Of a stretch of 64,000 nucleotides of DNA, positions 54,991 through 63,195 are shown in pieces (the first letter of the stretch is position 1; each line of letters begins with the position of its first letter). The stretch covers positions 1,384,501 to 1,448,500 of the forward strand of contig NZ_CP060488.1 in assembly GCF_014334015.1 (NCBI RefSeq). The letters are read 5' to 3'. The position numbers and the translations under genes are program-made. The notes beneath the pieces are model-generated. The model saw only the letters and a program-made list of their open reading frames with translations, searched no databases and had not been told where the DNA came from. The DNA comes from Bacteroides sp. M10. Lineage in GTDB: Bacteria; Bacteroidota; Bacteroidia; Bacteroidales; Bacteroidaceae.

Positions 54991-57372
54991 ATGAAAACCA
55001 GACTATTCCTCTTATTTATTATGTGTCTGTTTATTCTGCCGTCGGCATCAGCACAACAGAAAGAATATTCGTTGTGGTACAGTCAGCCTGCACCTAATGA
55101 AGGAGCTGAAAACATTGTAAAGAGTCGCGGATTCCCTTATGACAAATATTGGGAGAGATGGTCTTTACCCATAGGGAACGGATATATGGGGGCTTGCATA
55201 TTCGGACGCACGGATACGGAGCGTATTCAGTTGACAGAAAAAACATTCGGCGTCAAAGGACCGTACAAGAAAGGGGGCATCGGCAACTTTGCGGAAATAT
55301 ATATAGAGGGTATTCACCATGACCAGCCATTGAACTACAGACGTTCACTGCGCCTCAATGACGCTATCTCCAGGGTAAACTACCAATACGAGGGTGTGAA
55401 CTATACAAGGGAATATTTCGCCAACTACCCAAGCAATGTAATCGTCGTAAAGCTCAAAGCGGACCAACCCGGAAAAATTTCGTTCACTCTTCGTCCCGTG
55501 CTTCCTTACCTGCACGAATATAACGACGAAGGAACCGGACGTACAGGCAAGGTATCAGCGCAGAATGACTTGATTACCCTGACCGGAGATATACAGTTTT
55601 TCCGGCTTCCGTATGAAGCGCAGATTAAAGTAATTCCCAGTGGGGGACAGCTAAAAGCGATGAACGACGAATCGGGAAACAACGGAACCATCCGCATACA
55701 ACAGGCTGACAGCGTAGTGTTACTGATTAATGCACAAACTGCTTATCAACTGAAAAGTTCGGTATTCACGGCATCTCCGGAAAACAAGTTTACCGGAAAC
55801 GAGCATCCGCACCGTGCTGTCAGCCAATGCATACAGAAAGCGGCCGACAAAGGATATGAGGCATTGTGCAAAGAGCATATAGCCGATTATCAGTCTCTCT
55901 TCAGCCGGGTGGACTTGCGTCTTTGTAATGAGACTCCCGGTATACCGACTGACAGCCTGTTGCACGACTATCAGAGAGGAAAAGAAAGTTTATATATGGA
56001 TGAATTATTGTTCCAGTACGGACGTTATTTATTAATCGCTTCGTCGAGAAAGGGTTCGTTACCACCCCACCTCCAGGGAGCATGGAGCCAGTATGAATAT
56101 GCGCCCTGGTCCGGAGGCTACTGGCATAACATCAATATACAAATGAATTACTGGGCTGCCTTTAACACGAATCTGGCGGAAGTATTTATTCCTTATGTGG
56201 AATACAATGAGGCTTTCCGTCAATCGGCCAACGAGAAAGCGACAGGTTATATCAAAAAGAATAACCCTGACGCCTTATCGGCCATCCCCGAAGAAAACGG
56301 ATGGACCATCGGAACGGGGGCAAACGCTTTCTCAATAGATAGCCCCGGCGGACATTCGGGACCTGGAACGGGAGGATTCACCACCAAATTATTCTGGGAT
56401 TATTATGATTTCACCAGGGATGAAGATATACTGAAGAAACACTCTTATCCCGCCATGCTGGGTATGGCCAAATTTCTTTCGAAAACTCTGAAACCGACAG
56501 AGGAAGGATATTTGCTGGCTGATCCGTCTTCTTCGCCTGAACAATATCATAACGGTACGACTTACCAGACGAAAGGTTGTGCATTCGATCAGGGAATGAT
56601 TTGGGAGAGTTTTCATGATGTATTGAAAGCAGCGGATATCTTAAAAGAGGAGTCGCCTTTCCTCCGGACGATAAAAGAGCAGATTGGCAAACTGGATGCC
56701 ATCCAAATTGGAGAATCGGGGCAGATAAAAGAATATCGTGAAGAAAAAAAGTATAGTGACATCGGAGATCCGCGCCATCGCCATATTTCGCATTTATGCG
56801 CACTCTATCCGGGTACGCTGATTAATGCGGAGACTCCTGAATGGTTGAAGGCGGCTACCGTAACTTTAAACAACCGGGGAGATAAATCGACAGGATGGGG
56901 TGTCGCCCATCGTTTAAACTTATGGGCACGGGTAAAAGACGGAGATATGGCGTACCAACGATACCAGCTGTTATTGAAGAAGTATATCCTTGAAAACCTG
57001 TGGAATATGCACCCGCCTTTCCAGATTGACGGAAACCTGGGTGGGACTGCCGGAGTAGCAGAAATGTTGATTCAAAGTCATGAAGGATATATCAACCCCC
57101 TCCCCGCCCTGCCGGCTGCATGGAGAGACGGAAGTTATGAAGGTTTGGTAGCCCGGGGAAACTTTGTAGTTTCCGTTTTCTGGAAACAGGGGCTCATGAC
57201 TCAAATGAATGTCTTATCCAGAGCGGGTGGCGAATGCGTCATTCAATACAAGGATATTGCCAATTTTACAATCAAAGACGCCAAAGGAAAGAAAGTGAAA
57301 ACTATCCGGGAAAGTAAAAACCGGATCAGATTTACCACCCAAAAAGGAAATACCTATTACTTAAACCATTAA
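54991..57372 (+). CDS. glycoside hydrolase family 95
   Basis: 793 residues with a signal peptide (to about 21, ASAQ). N-terminal beta domain begins with SLWYSQPA and WSLPIGNGYMGACIFGRTDTERIQLTEKT, the family's usual opening. The (alpha/alpha)6 barrel has LQGAWSQYEYAPWSGGYWHN and INIQMNYWAAFNTNLAE, plus a DPSSSPEQYHNG block, then PPFQIDGNLGGTAGVAEML near the end. Family 95 enzymes remove alpha-1,2-L-fucose or alpha-L-galactose with inversion. It starts 5 bp after the GH3 stop and ends 8 bp before the GH88 start. Confidence 0.93.
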   Translation: MKTRLFLLFIMCLFILPSASAQQKEYSLWYSQPAPNEGAENIVKSRGFPYDKYWERWSLPIGNGYMGACIFGRTDTERIQLTEKTFGVKGPYKKGGIGNFAEIYIEGIHHDQPLNYRRSLRLNDAISRVNYQYEGVNYTREYFANYPSNVIVVKLKADQPGKISFTLRPVLPYLHEYNDEGTGRTGKVSAQNDLITLTGDIQFFRLPYEAQIKVIPSGGQLKAMNDESGNNGTIRIQQADSVVLLINAQTAYQLKSSVFTASPENKFTGNEHPHRAVSQCIQKAADKGYEALCKEHIADYQSLFSRVDLRLCNETPGIPTDSLLHDYQRGKESLYMDELLFQYGRYLLIASSRKGSLPPHLQGAWSQYEYAPWSGGYWHNINIQMNYWAAFNTNLAEVFIPYVEYNEAFRQSANEKATGYIKKNNPDALSAIPEENGWTIGTGANAFSIDSPGGHSGPGTGGFTTKLFWDYYDFTRDEDILKKHSYPAMLGMAKFLSKTLKPTEEGYLLADPSSSPEQYHNGTTYQTKGCAFDQGMIWESFHDVLKAADILKEESPFLRTIKEQIGKLDAIQIGESGQIKEYREEKKYSDIGDPRHRHISHLCALYPGTLINAETPEWLKAATVTLNNRGDKSTGWGVAHRLNLWARVKDGDMAYQRYQLLLKKYILENLWNMHPPFQIDGNLGGTAGVAEMLIQSHEGYINPLPALPAAWRDGSYEGLVARGNFVVSVFWKQGLMTQMNVLSRAGGECVIQYKDIANFTIKDAKGKKVKTIRESKNRIRFTTQKGNTYYLNH

Positions 57373-57380
57373 TAAAAGAT

Positions 57381-58631
57381 ATGAGACTGAAAAAACAAAT
57401 AGCTATTCTGGCACTGGGAGCAGGTTTCGCCGCCTGCACTCCCCAACCGGCAACCAACCTCATTGAAGATAACATGGAGTTTGCACAGCAACAGCTCCGG
57501 TTTGCTTTTGATGAGATAGATTATGCCATCGTCAATGAGTCACCCGAAAGCCGCGCGAAACGGGAAAAGAACGGTTGGGGAGAACTGACCAACCCCCGCA
57601 ATTCGGAACCGGACGGGACACTGAACCTGGTGCCGTCCAAAGACTGGACAAGCGGATTCTTTCCGGGAGAACTTTGGTTCCTTTACGAATATACCCAAAA
57701 CAATTTCTGGAAAAAGAAAGCCCAGCAACATACTGATATATTAGAGAAGGAAAAGATGAACGGAAGTACTCACGACATGGGTTTTAAAGTCTATTGCAGC
57801 TTTGGCAACGGATACCGTCTGACGCAAGATGAACACTATAAGGAGGTCTTGCTGCAATCAGCACGCACGCTCGCTACACGCTTCAAACCGGCGGCAGGGA
57901 TTATCCGGTCGTGGGATCATAGTACGGCCAAATGGGCATGTCCGGTGATTATTGATAATATGATGAACCTTGAACTGCTGTTCTGGGCTACTAAGGAGAG
58001 CAAAGACTCTACGTTTTACCGGATAGCGGTCGATCATGCAAGAACTACGATGAAGCATCATTTCCGGCCTGATTTCAGCAGTTATCATGTGATAGATTAT
58101 GATAGAATTACAGGGCAGGTATTAAAAAAGAATACTCATCAAGGCTTTGCCGATGAATCTGCCTGGTCACGCGGACAGGCATGGGCGCTCTACGGATATA
58201 CGATGTGTTATCGCGAAACCCGGTTACCGGAGTTTTTGGAGCAGGCTCAAAACATAGAGAAGTATCTCTTTACTCATCCCAATATGCCGGAGGATCTTAT
58301 TCCTTACTGGGATTTCGATGCGCCTGGCATACCCGACGAGCCACGTGATGTTTCAGCGGCTACGGTCATCGCTTCGGCACTTTATGAACTTAGCTTGTAT
58401 GATCCTGAAAAGGGTGAACGCTACAGGAGCAATGCGGATAAGATCATAGAGAACCTGACGAAACATTATCGCGCTACGCTAAAGAAAGACAACGGTTTCC
58501 TGTTATTGCACAGCACGGGGACCAAACCGACTAATACGGAAGTGGACGTACCTATTGTCTATGCCGACTATTATTTCATAGAAGCGTTGATGCGTAAAAA
58601 CAAATTAGAAAAAACGGGTAAACTGTTTTAA
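57381..58631 (+). CDS. glycoside hydrolase family 88 (unsaturated uronyl hydrolase)
   Basis: 416 residues. Signal peptide MRLKKQIAILALGAGFAAC with a possible lipobox Cys at 19. (alpha/alpha)6 barrel enzyme. The two family aspartates are visible as D132 in STHDMGFKV and D192 in VIIDNMMNLEL; DESAWSRGQAWALYGY is the classic GH88 block. It adds water to the 4,5-unsaturated uronic acid left at the non-reducing end by polysaccharide lyases. Its presence is the best evidence that PUL 2 targets a uronic-acid-containing polymer. Tightly packed behind GH95. Confidence 0.93.
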   Translation: MRLKKQIAILALGAGFAACTPQPATNLIEDNMEFAQQQLRFAFDEIDYAIVNESPESRAKREKNGWGELTNPRNSEPDGTLNLVPSKDWTSGFFPGELWFLYEYTQNNFWKKKAQQHTDILEKEKMNGSTHDMGFKVYCSFGNGYRLTQDEHYKEVLLQSARTLATRFKPAAGIIRSWDHSTAKWACPVIIDNMMNLELLFWATKESKDSTFYRIAVDHARTTMKHHFRPDFSSYHVIDYDRITGQVLKKNTHQGFADESAWSRGQAWALYGYTMCYRETRLPEFLEQAQNIEKYLFTHPNMPEDLIPYWDFDAPGIPDEPRDVSAATVIASALYELSLYDPEKGERYRSNADKIIENLTKHYRATLKKDNGFLLLHSTGTKPTNTEVDVPIVYADYYFIEALMRKNKLEKTGKLF

Positions 58632-58692
58632 TCTTAAATCATATCGGTAAGAAAAACGGAGGATTTAATTGTTTAAACTAACGGATAAAAAC

Positions 58693-59904
58693 ATGAAGAA
58701 ATCTGCTAAATTATGGATGGTCATTCTCTTCCTATTCACCGGAGCAGGAAGGGTAACTGCGCAAATTCCATCTACCAGAATATACGACGGAAAGAAACTG
58801 GCTAAGGTAAAAGCCCGTATGGAGTCGAAAGAATATGCGTCTGCCATCACTAAATTGATGAATGAGGCGGACAAAGCCCTGAAAAGTAAACCTGTCTCCG
58901 TGATGGATAAAACGATGGTTGCGGGTAGCGGGGACAAACACGACTACGTTAGTATGGGACCTTACTGGTGGCCCGATCCGACGAAGCCCGACGGTCTGCC
59001 TTATATCCGCAAAGACGGAGTACGCAACCCTAATGCAACCAGTGACTGTACGAACATCGGAAAGACAATTAATGATATATCGACTTTAGGAATCGCCTAC
59101 TATTTCTCCAGCAATGAGAAATATGCAGCCAAAGCTGCTGAACTCACCCGTATCTGGTTTCTGAACCCTGAAACTCGCATGAATCCCAACATGAATTATG
59201 CACAAATGATTCCGGGACATAATGAGAACAAGGGCAGAGGATTCGGCATGATTGATGTTTATGCGTTTATCAATTTACTGGATGCAGTGGAGATGATGAA
59301 TACTTCCACCGACTTTACAACAGCAGACCGTTCCGGTCTGAAAGATTGGTTTACCGATTATCTGGAATGGATTCGCACCAGTCCTGTAGCCGACGAGGCA
59401 AGGACATCTGAAAATAATCATGGAGTATCTTTCGACGTGCAACAAACGGTATATGCGCTCTTCACCGGAGATTCCGTCCTGGCACGGAAGACAATCAGTG
59501 AGTTTGCAAAGTTACGATTGTTCCCACAAATCGAACCCGACGGTAGACAGCTTAGAGAACTGGAGCGCACCAACGGACTTAGTTACACAAACTACAATCT
59601 GGCTCTTATAATGGATATGTGTGCAATCGGCCATACATTAGGTATAGATGTCTACAACAGCACTTCCAAAGACGGGCGCTGCATCGCGAAAGCATTGAAG
59701 TATATGGCTTCTTTTATCGGAAAGCCACAAAGTGAGTTTCCATACCAGCAAAGCAGGGATTGGGAAAAAGAGTTGCAAACAAGTTGTTGGATATTGCACC
59801 GTGCTTCTTTCTATGACAATAAATCGGGTTGGGAGGAGATCTGCCAAAAATATTTGAAGCCATCCAGTACGGACAGAAGGCGATTGTTATATAGTTTAGA
59901 ATAA
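58693..59904 (+). CDS. alginate-lyase-family protein
   Basis: 403 residues from the ATG at 58693; signal peptide to VTAQ. The frame is open to a TTG at 58669, and a strong ggagga (58659-58664) sits 4 bp before that TTG, so the longer 411-residue form is possible. It resembles the alginate_lyase Pfam family (PF05426): KHDYVSMGPYWWPDPTKPDG near residue 80, and the catalytic-type SENNHGVSFDVQ (Asn-His) with downstream Tyr residues (LSYTNYNLAL). (alpha/alpha) toroid fold expected. CAZy PL38 members look like this; I cannot confirm. It would generate the unsaturated ends for GH88. Confidence 0.78.
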   Translation: MKKSAKLWMVILFLFTGAGRVTAQIPSTRIYDGKKLAKVKARMESKEYASAITKLMNEADKALKSKPVSVMDKTMVAGSGDKHDYVSMGPYWWPDPTKPDGLPYIRKDGVRNPNATSDCTNIGKTINDISTLGIAYYFSSNEKYAAKAAELTRIWFLNPETRMNPNMNYAQMIPGHNENKGRGFGMIDVYAFINLLDAVEMMNTSTDFTTADRSGLKDWFTDYLEWIRTSPVADEARTSENNHGVSFDVQQTVYALFTGDSVLARKTISEFAKLRLFPQIEPDGRQLRELERTNGLSYTNYNLALIMDMCAIGHTLGIDVYNSTSKDGRCIAKALKYMASFIGKPQSEFPYQQSRDWEKELQTSCWILHRASFYDNKSGWEEICQKYLKPSSTDRRRLLYSLE

Positions 59905-59960
59905 TTCAATAGGTATATTATAAATATTACACGACATTGGAATAGATTAAGATGTTTCTG

Positions 59961-60010
59961 AATAAGATATTACCAGATTCTGACAAGATTGGGTAATGTC
60001 TTATTTTTAT
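59961..60010 (+). terminator. terminator of the PUL 2 operon
   Basis: The arms around aataagatattacc (59961 on) and gggtaatgtcttat pair with one mismatch and are followed by tttttat. It lies about 60 bp after the last gene of the operon. Confidence 0.65.
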
Positions 60011-60025
60011 AATGAGGAAAATTGT

Positions 60026-60033
60026 TACCTTTG
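60026..60033 (+). promoter_or_regulatory. candidate -7 promoter box of the alpha/beta hydrolase gene
   Basis: tacctttg is a perfect TAnnTTTG, 45 bp before the ATG at 60079. Confidence 0.5.
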
Positions 60034-60078
60034 TTATATCTTATATTTACAATAAGATCAAATCTAATTTTTCCTCTT

Positions 60079-61488
60079 ATGAAAATAATTAAAGCTGCCC
60101 GCATCGTTACCCTCATTACCGGACTAGTAGTAGCCGGAGTGTTCTTTTCATCCCCTGTTTCTGCCCAGGACATTTCGGGAACCTGGCATGGAAAACTTTC
60201 CATTCCCACCGGTTCACTGACTATTGTATTCCATATCAGTCAAACAGGACAGGGAACTTATGTGACGACATTGGACAGCCCCGACCAGGGAGCTAACGGC
60301 ATAAAGACGCAGACTACTTCTTTCAATGATTCTACATTGACAATCCAGATACCCATTATCCATGCCTCTTACAAAGGAAAATTGGATAGTAATCAAACAA
60401 TCAGTGGGACGTTTACACAGGGAATGCCTATTCCGTTGAATTTGGAAAAGGGAGAAGCCAGCCGCCCCAAGCGCCCGCAGGAGCCTCAACCGCCTTTCCC
60501 CTACAAAAGCGAAGAGGTCATTGTGAGGAATGAGCAGGATGGCATCAACCTTGCCGGAACATTGACTCTTCCCCAAAAGGGAACTAAGTTTCCGGCAGTG
60601 GTTATGGTGACAGGGAGCGGTGCACAGAACCGGGATGAAGAAATCATGGGACACAAGCCTTTCCTCGTCATCGCCGATTATCTGACCCAGAACGGGATTG
60701 CCGTACTTAGATGTGATGATAGGGGAACTGCCGCTTCACAAGGTAATCATGCAACAGCTACCAATGAGGATTTTGCCACAGATACGGAGGCTGCTATCAA
60801 TTATCTGCGCAGCAGAAAAGAAATTAATGCGAAGAAAATCGGTATCATCGGACATAGTGCAGGTGGAATCATTGCATTCATCGTTGCAAAAAAAGATCCG
60901 TCGATCGCATTTGTCATTTCATTGGCAGGAGCCGGTGTGAGAGGTGACAGCCTGATGTTGAAGCAGGTAGAGTTAATCTCTAAGTCTCAAGGAATGCCGG
61001 ATGCCGTCTGGCAGGGGATGAAACTGTCTATACGAAACAGATACGCCATACTGCAACAAACGGATAAAACTCCCGAAGAGTTACAGAAAGAATTGTATGC
61101 AGACGTTACCCAAACAATGTCTCCCGAACAATTGAAAGATTTAAATACCGTCCAGCAGATATCTGCGCAAATCAGTTCGATGACTTCTCCGTGGTACCTG
61201 CATTTTATGCGATATGACCCGGCCGAAGACTTGAAGGAACTAAAATGTCCGGTTCTGGCACTGAACGGAGAAAAAGACATTCAAGTGGATGCCGCCATGA
61301 ACCTGACCGCCATCCAAGAAAAAATCACTGGAAATGGAAATAAAAATGTAACTATCAAAGCCTATCCCAACTTAAACCATCTGTTTCAGACTTGCGAAAA
61401 AGGAACACTGGCGGAATACGGGCAACTGGAAGAAACCATCAGCCCGGAAGTTTTAAAGGATATCATGGAATGGATAAAGAAACAATAA
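60079..61488 (+). CDS. secreted alpha/beta hydrolase (S33-type esterase/peptidase)
   Basis: 469 residues from the ATG at 60079; an open extension to 60022 overlaps the promoter and is rejected. Signal peptide to PVSAQ. Residues 30-130 form a small beta domain (DISGTWHGKLSIPTGSLTIV). The hydrolase fold follows: VVMVTGSGAQNRDEE oxyanion strand, nucleophile Ser in GIIGHSAGGII, Asp in LALNGEKDIQVD and His in YPNLNHLFQ complete the triad. Such proteins are usually labelled alpha/beta hydrolase or acyl-peptidase-like; the true substrate is unknown. It has its own promoter and terminator region and is not clearly part of the PUL. Confidence 0.88.
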   Translation: MKIIKAARIVTLITGLVVAGVFFSSPVSAQDISGTWHGKLSIPTGSLTIVFHISQTGQGTYVTTLDSPDQGANGIKTQTTSFNDSTLTIQIPIIHASYKGKLDSNQTISGTFTQGMPIPLNLEKGEASRPKRPQEPQPPFPYKSEEVIVRNEQDGINLAGTLTLPQKGTKFPAVVMVTGSGAQNRDEEIMGHKPFLVIADYLTQNGIAVLRCDDRGTAASQGNHATATNEDFATDTEAAINYLRSRKEINAKKIGIIGHSAGGIIAFIVAKKDPSIAFVISLAGAGVRGDSLMLKQVELISKSQGMPDAVWQGMKLSIRNRYAILQQTDKTPEELQKELYADVTQTMSPEQLKDLNTVQQISAQISSMTSPWYLHFMRYDPAEDLKELKCPVLALNGEKDIQVDAAMNLTAIQEKITGNGNKNVTIKAYPNLNHLFQTCEKGTLAEYGQLEETISPEVLKDIMEWIKKQ

Positions 61489-61541
61489 GCCCATTTACGA
61501 TATACCTTTCAGACGACATTTCTTAATATCACATCGTCATT

Positions 61542-61588
61542 CTTTCCAATTCTTGCAAATATTTGAAGAATTTGCAAGAATTGGAAAG
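61542..61588. repeat. hairpin repeat upstream of fic, copy 1
   Basis: A perfect 19-bp stem (ctttccaattcttgcaaat at 61542-61560, complement at 61570-61588) with a 9-base loop. The same sequence recurs right after the fic gene at 62946-62992. It directly precedes the fic -7 box and covers the position expected for the -33 region. Confidence 0.9.
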
Positions 61589-61596
61589 AAAAACGT

Positions 61597-61604
61597 TATA
61601 TTTG
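61597..61604 (+). promoter_or_regulatory. candidate -7 promoter box of the fic gene
   Basis: tatatttg matches TAnnTTTG, 33 bp before the start codon. The hairpin repeat ends 8 bp upstream, so a protein bound there would compete with polymerase (inference). Confidence 0.5.
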
Positions 61605-61636
61605 TAGGTCCCAATATAATATAAACAAGTGATAGT

Positions 61637-62944
61637 ATGATTGAACTTCCACCTCAAATAAGTCAGAAAGAATATTTAAGTGTTCTTCTGACTGAACCGC
61701 TTGAAAAACTCAAAGCAATCATAGAAAAAAACAATGATAAGTATAGTTACTGGTCTGATGTAAAATATCAAAGGACTCCTGATGGAATATCCAATAAAGA
61801 ATTGTGGTGCTACATAAAAGCATCACGAAAAGCAAAACGAATGATCGTATGGAAAAAGTATGGTATATCTATCAGTATAACCAATGCCATGCAACGAATG
61901 TGTCACGAGTTTGATATGAACTTCGGTGGTTCCTGGGGAAGTAATTCAATCATCCCAGCAGAAAACAAAGAACAATATCTAATTAGTTCATTAATGGAAG
62001 AAGCCATATCTTCCAGCCAAATGGAAGGAGCCGCAACCACCAGAAAAGTAGCAAAGGAGATGTTGAGAAAAAGCCTTTCTCCACAAGACAAGTCTCAACA
62101 GATGATATTCAACAATTATCAGACCATACGCTTTATAACTCAACATATAAATACCCCGTTATCGTCTGGGCTATTACAACAAATTCATGTCTTAATGACC
62201 GAAAAGACATTAGAAAACCCAGCTGATGCCGGGAGATACAGAACGAATGACGAAGTAGTGGTGGAAGATGCCATATCACATGAAGTAGTACATACCCCTC
62301 CTCCATATGAAGACATTCTTCCGTTTATTGAAGATTTATGTACATTCTTCAATGAAAACAATCCCAAAGTATTTATTCATCCGATCATTAGAGGCATTAT
62401 CATTCATTTTATGATTGCCTATATGCATCCTTTTGTGGATGGAAACGGACGTACAGCAAGAGCCCTATTTTATTGGTATATGCTAAAAAGTGGCTACTGG
62501 TTGACTGAATACTTATCTATTTCAAGGGTTATTGCCAAATCAAAAAAGTCCTATGAAAATGCTTACTTATACACGGAAGCAGATGAGAAAGACATGGGAT
62601 ATTTCATAGCTTATAACCTTCGGGTGCTGGAGCTTGCCTTTAAAGAACTACAAACTTATATTAAACGTAAATTAGACCAGAAACATCAGGCATCTGTATT
62701 CTATAAATTAGATAATATCAACGAACGCCAGGCAGATATTCTTAGGCTTATTAATGATAACCCTAAAATATTATTCACTGTAAAAGAACTGCAGAACAGG
62801 TTCTCTGTCACTCATACTACTGCTAAAAATGATATTGACGGTCTTGTAGAAAGAAAACTGATAGATGAAATATCACTCAATAAAGTAAAGAAAGGGTATG
62901 TAAAAGGAGAAATGTTTGATGAAATTGTTAAATCGATTACTTAG
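61637..62944 (+). CDS. Fic-family protein (AMP-transferase) with winged-helix C-terminus
   Basis: 435 residues, cytosolic. Fic core motif HPFVDGNGRTAR with catalytic H264. The inhibitory motif S126-xxx-E130-G lies N-terminal (SSSQMEGA), placing it in class II, where the Glu blocks ATP binding until released. N-terminal Fic_N-type region covers about 30-110. Residues 360-425 look like a winged helix (NERQADILRLI, VTHTTAKNDIDGLVER) that could bind DNA. Fic proteins usually attach AMP to a Tyr/Ser/Thr of a target. Flanked by two near-identical hairpins; self-regulation through them is an inference. Confidence 0.93.
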   Translation: MIELPPQISQKEYLSVLLTEPLEKLKAIIEKNNDKYSYWSDVKYQRTPDGISNKELWCYIKASRKAKRMIVWKKYGISISITNAMQRMCHEFDMNFGGSWGSNSIIPAENKEQYLISSLMEEAISSSQMEGAATTRKVAKEMLRKSLSPQDKSQQMIFNNYQTIRFITQHINTPLSSGLLQQIHVLMTEKTLENPADAGRYRTNDEVVVEDAISHEVVHTPPPYEDILPFIEDLCTFFNENNPKVFIHPIIRGIIIHFMIAYMHPFVDGNGRTARALFYWYMLKSGYWLTEYLSISRVIAKSKKSYENAYLYTEADEKDMGYFIAYNLRVLELAFKELQTYIKRKLDQKHQASVFYKLDNINERQADILRLINDNPKILFTVKELQNRFSVTHTTAKNDIDGLVERKLIDEISLNKVKKGYVKGEMFDEIVKSIT

Positions 62945-62945
62945 C

Positions 62946-62992
62946 CTTTCCAATTCTTGCAAATATTTGAAGAATTTGCAAGAATTGGAAAA
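62946..62992. repeat. hairpin repeat downstream of fic, copy 2
   Basis: Identical to 61542-61588 except for the last base, and starts 1 bp after the fic stop codon. As a downstream hairpin it might end the fic message, but it lacks a U-tract. Confidence 0.9.
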
Positions 62993-63124
62993 AGTAGATA
63001 ATTAGGCATAGTTCATATATCCTATGATACCTCAAAATGTATTACCTTACGTTTACACTGATATTGTACAAATTGATTTAAATCAAAATCGTCCGGCCTG
63101 AACTCACCTTGAAAGATTTTGTTT

Positions 63125-63132
63125 TACCTTTG
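63125..63132 (+). promoter_or_regulatory. candidate -7 promoter box of the MFS transporter gene
   Basis: tacctttg matches TAnnTTTG, 63 bp before the start codon; ttg at 63109-63111 is too close to be a standard -33 box. Confidence 0.45.
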
Positions 63133-63195
63133 CAGCCGAAATAAAAAAGCGGCAGATCAAAAGGTAAAAAGCAACAGGTATTAGGTAAGTTTGGT

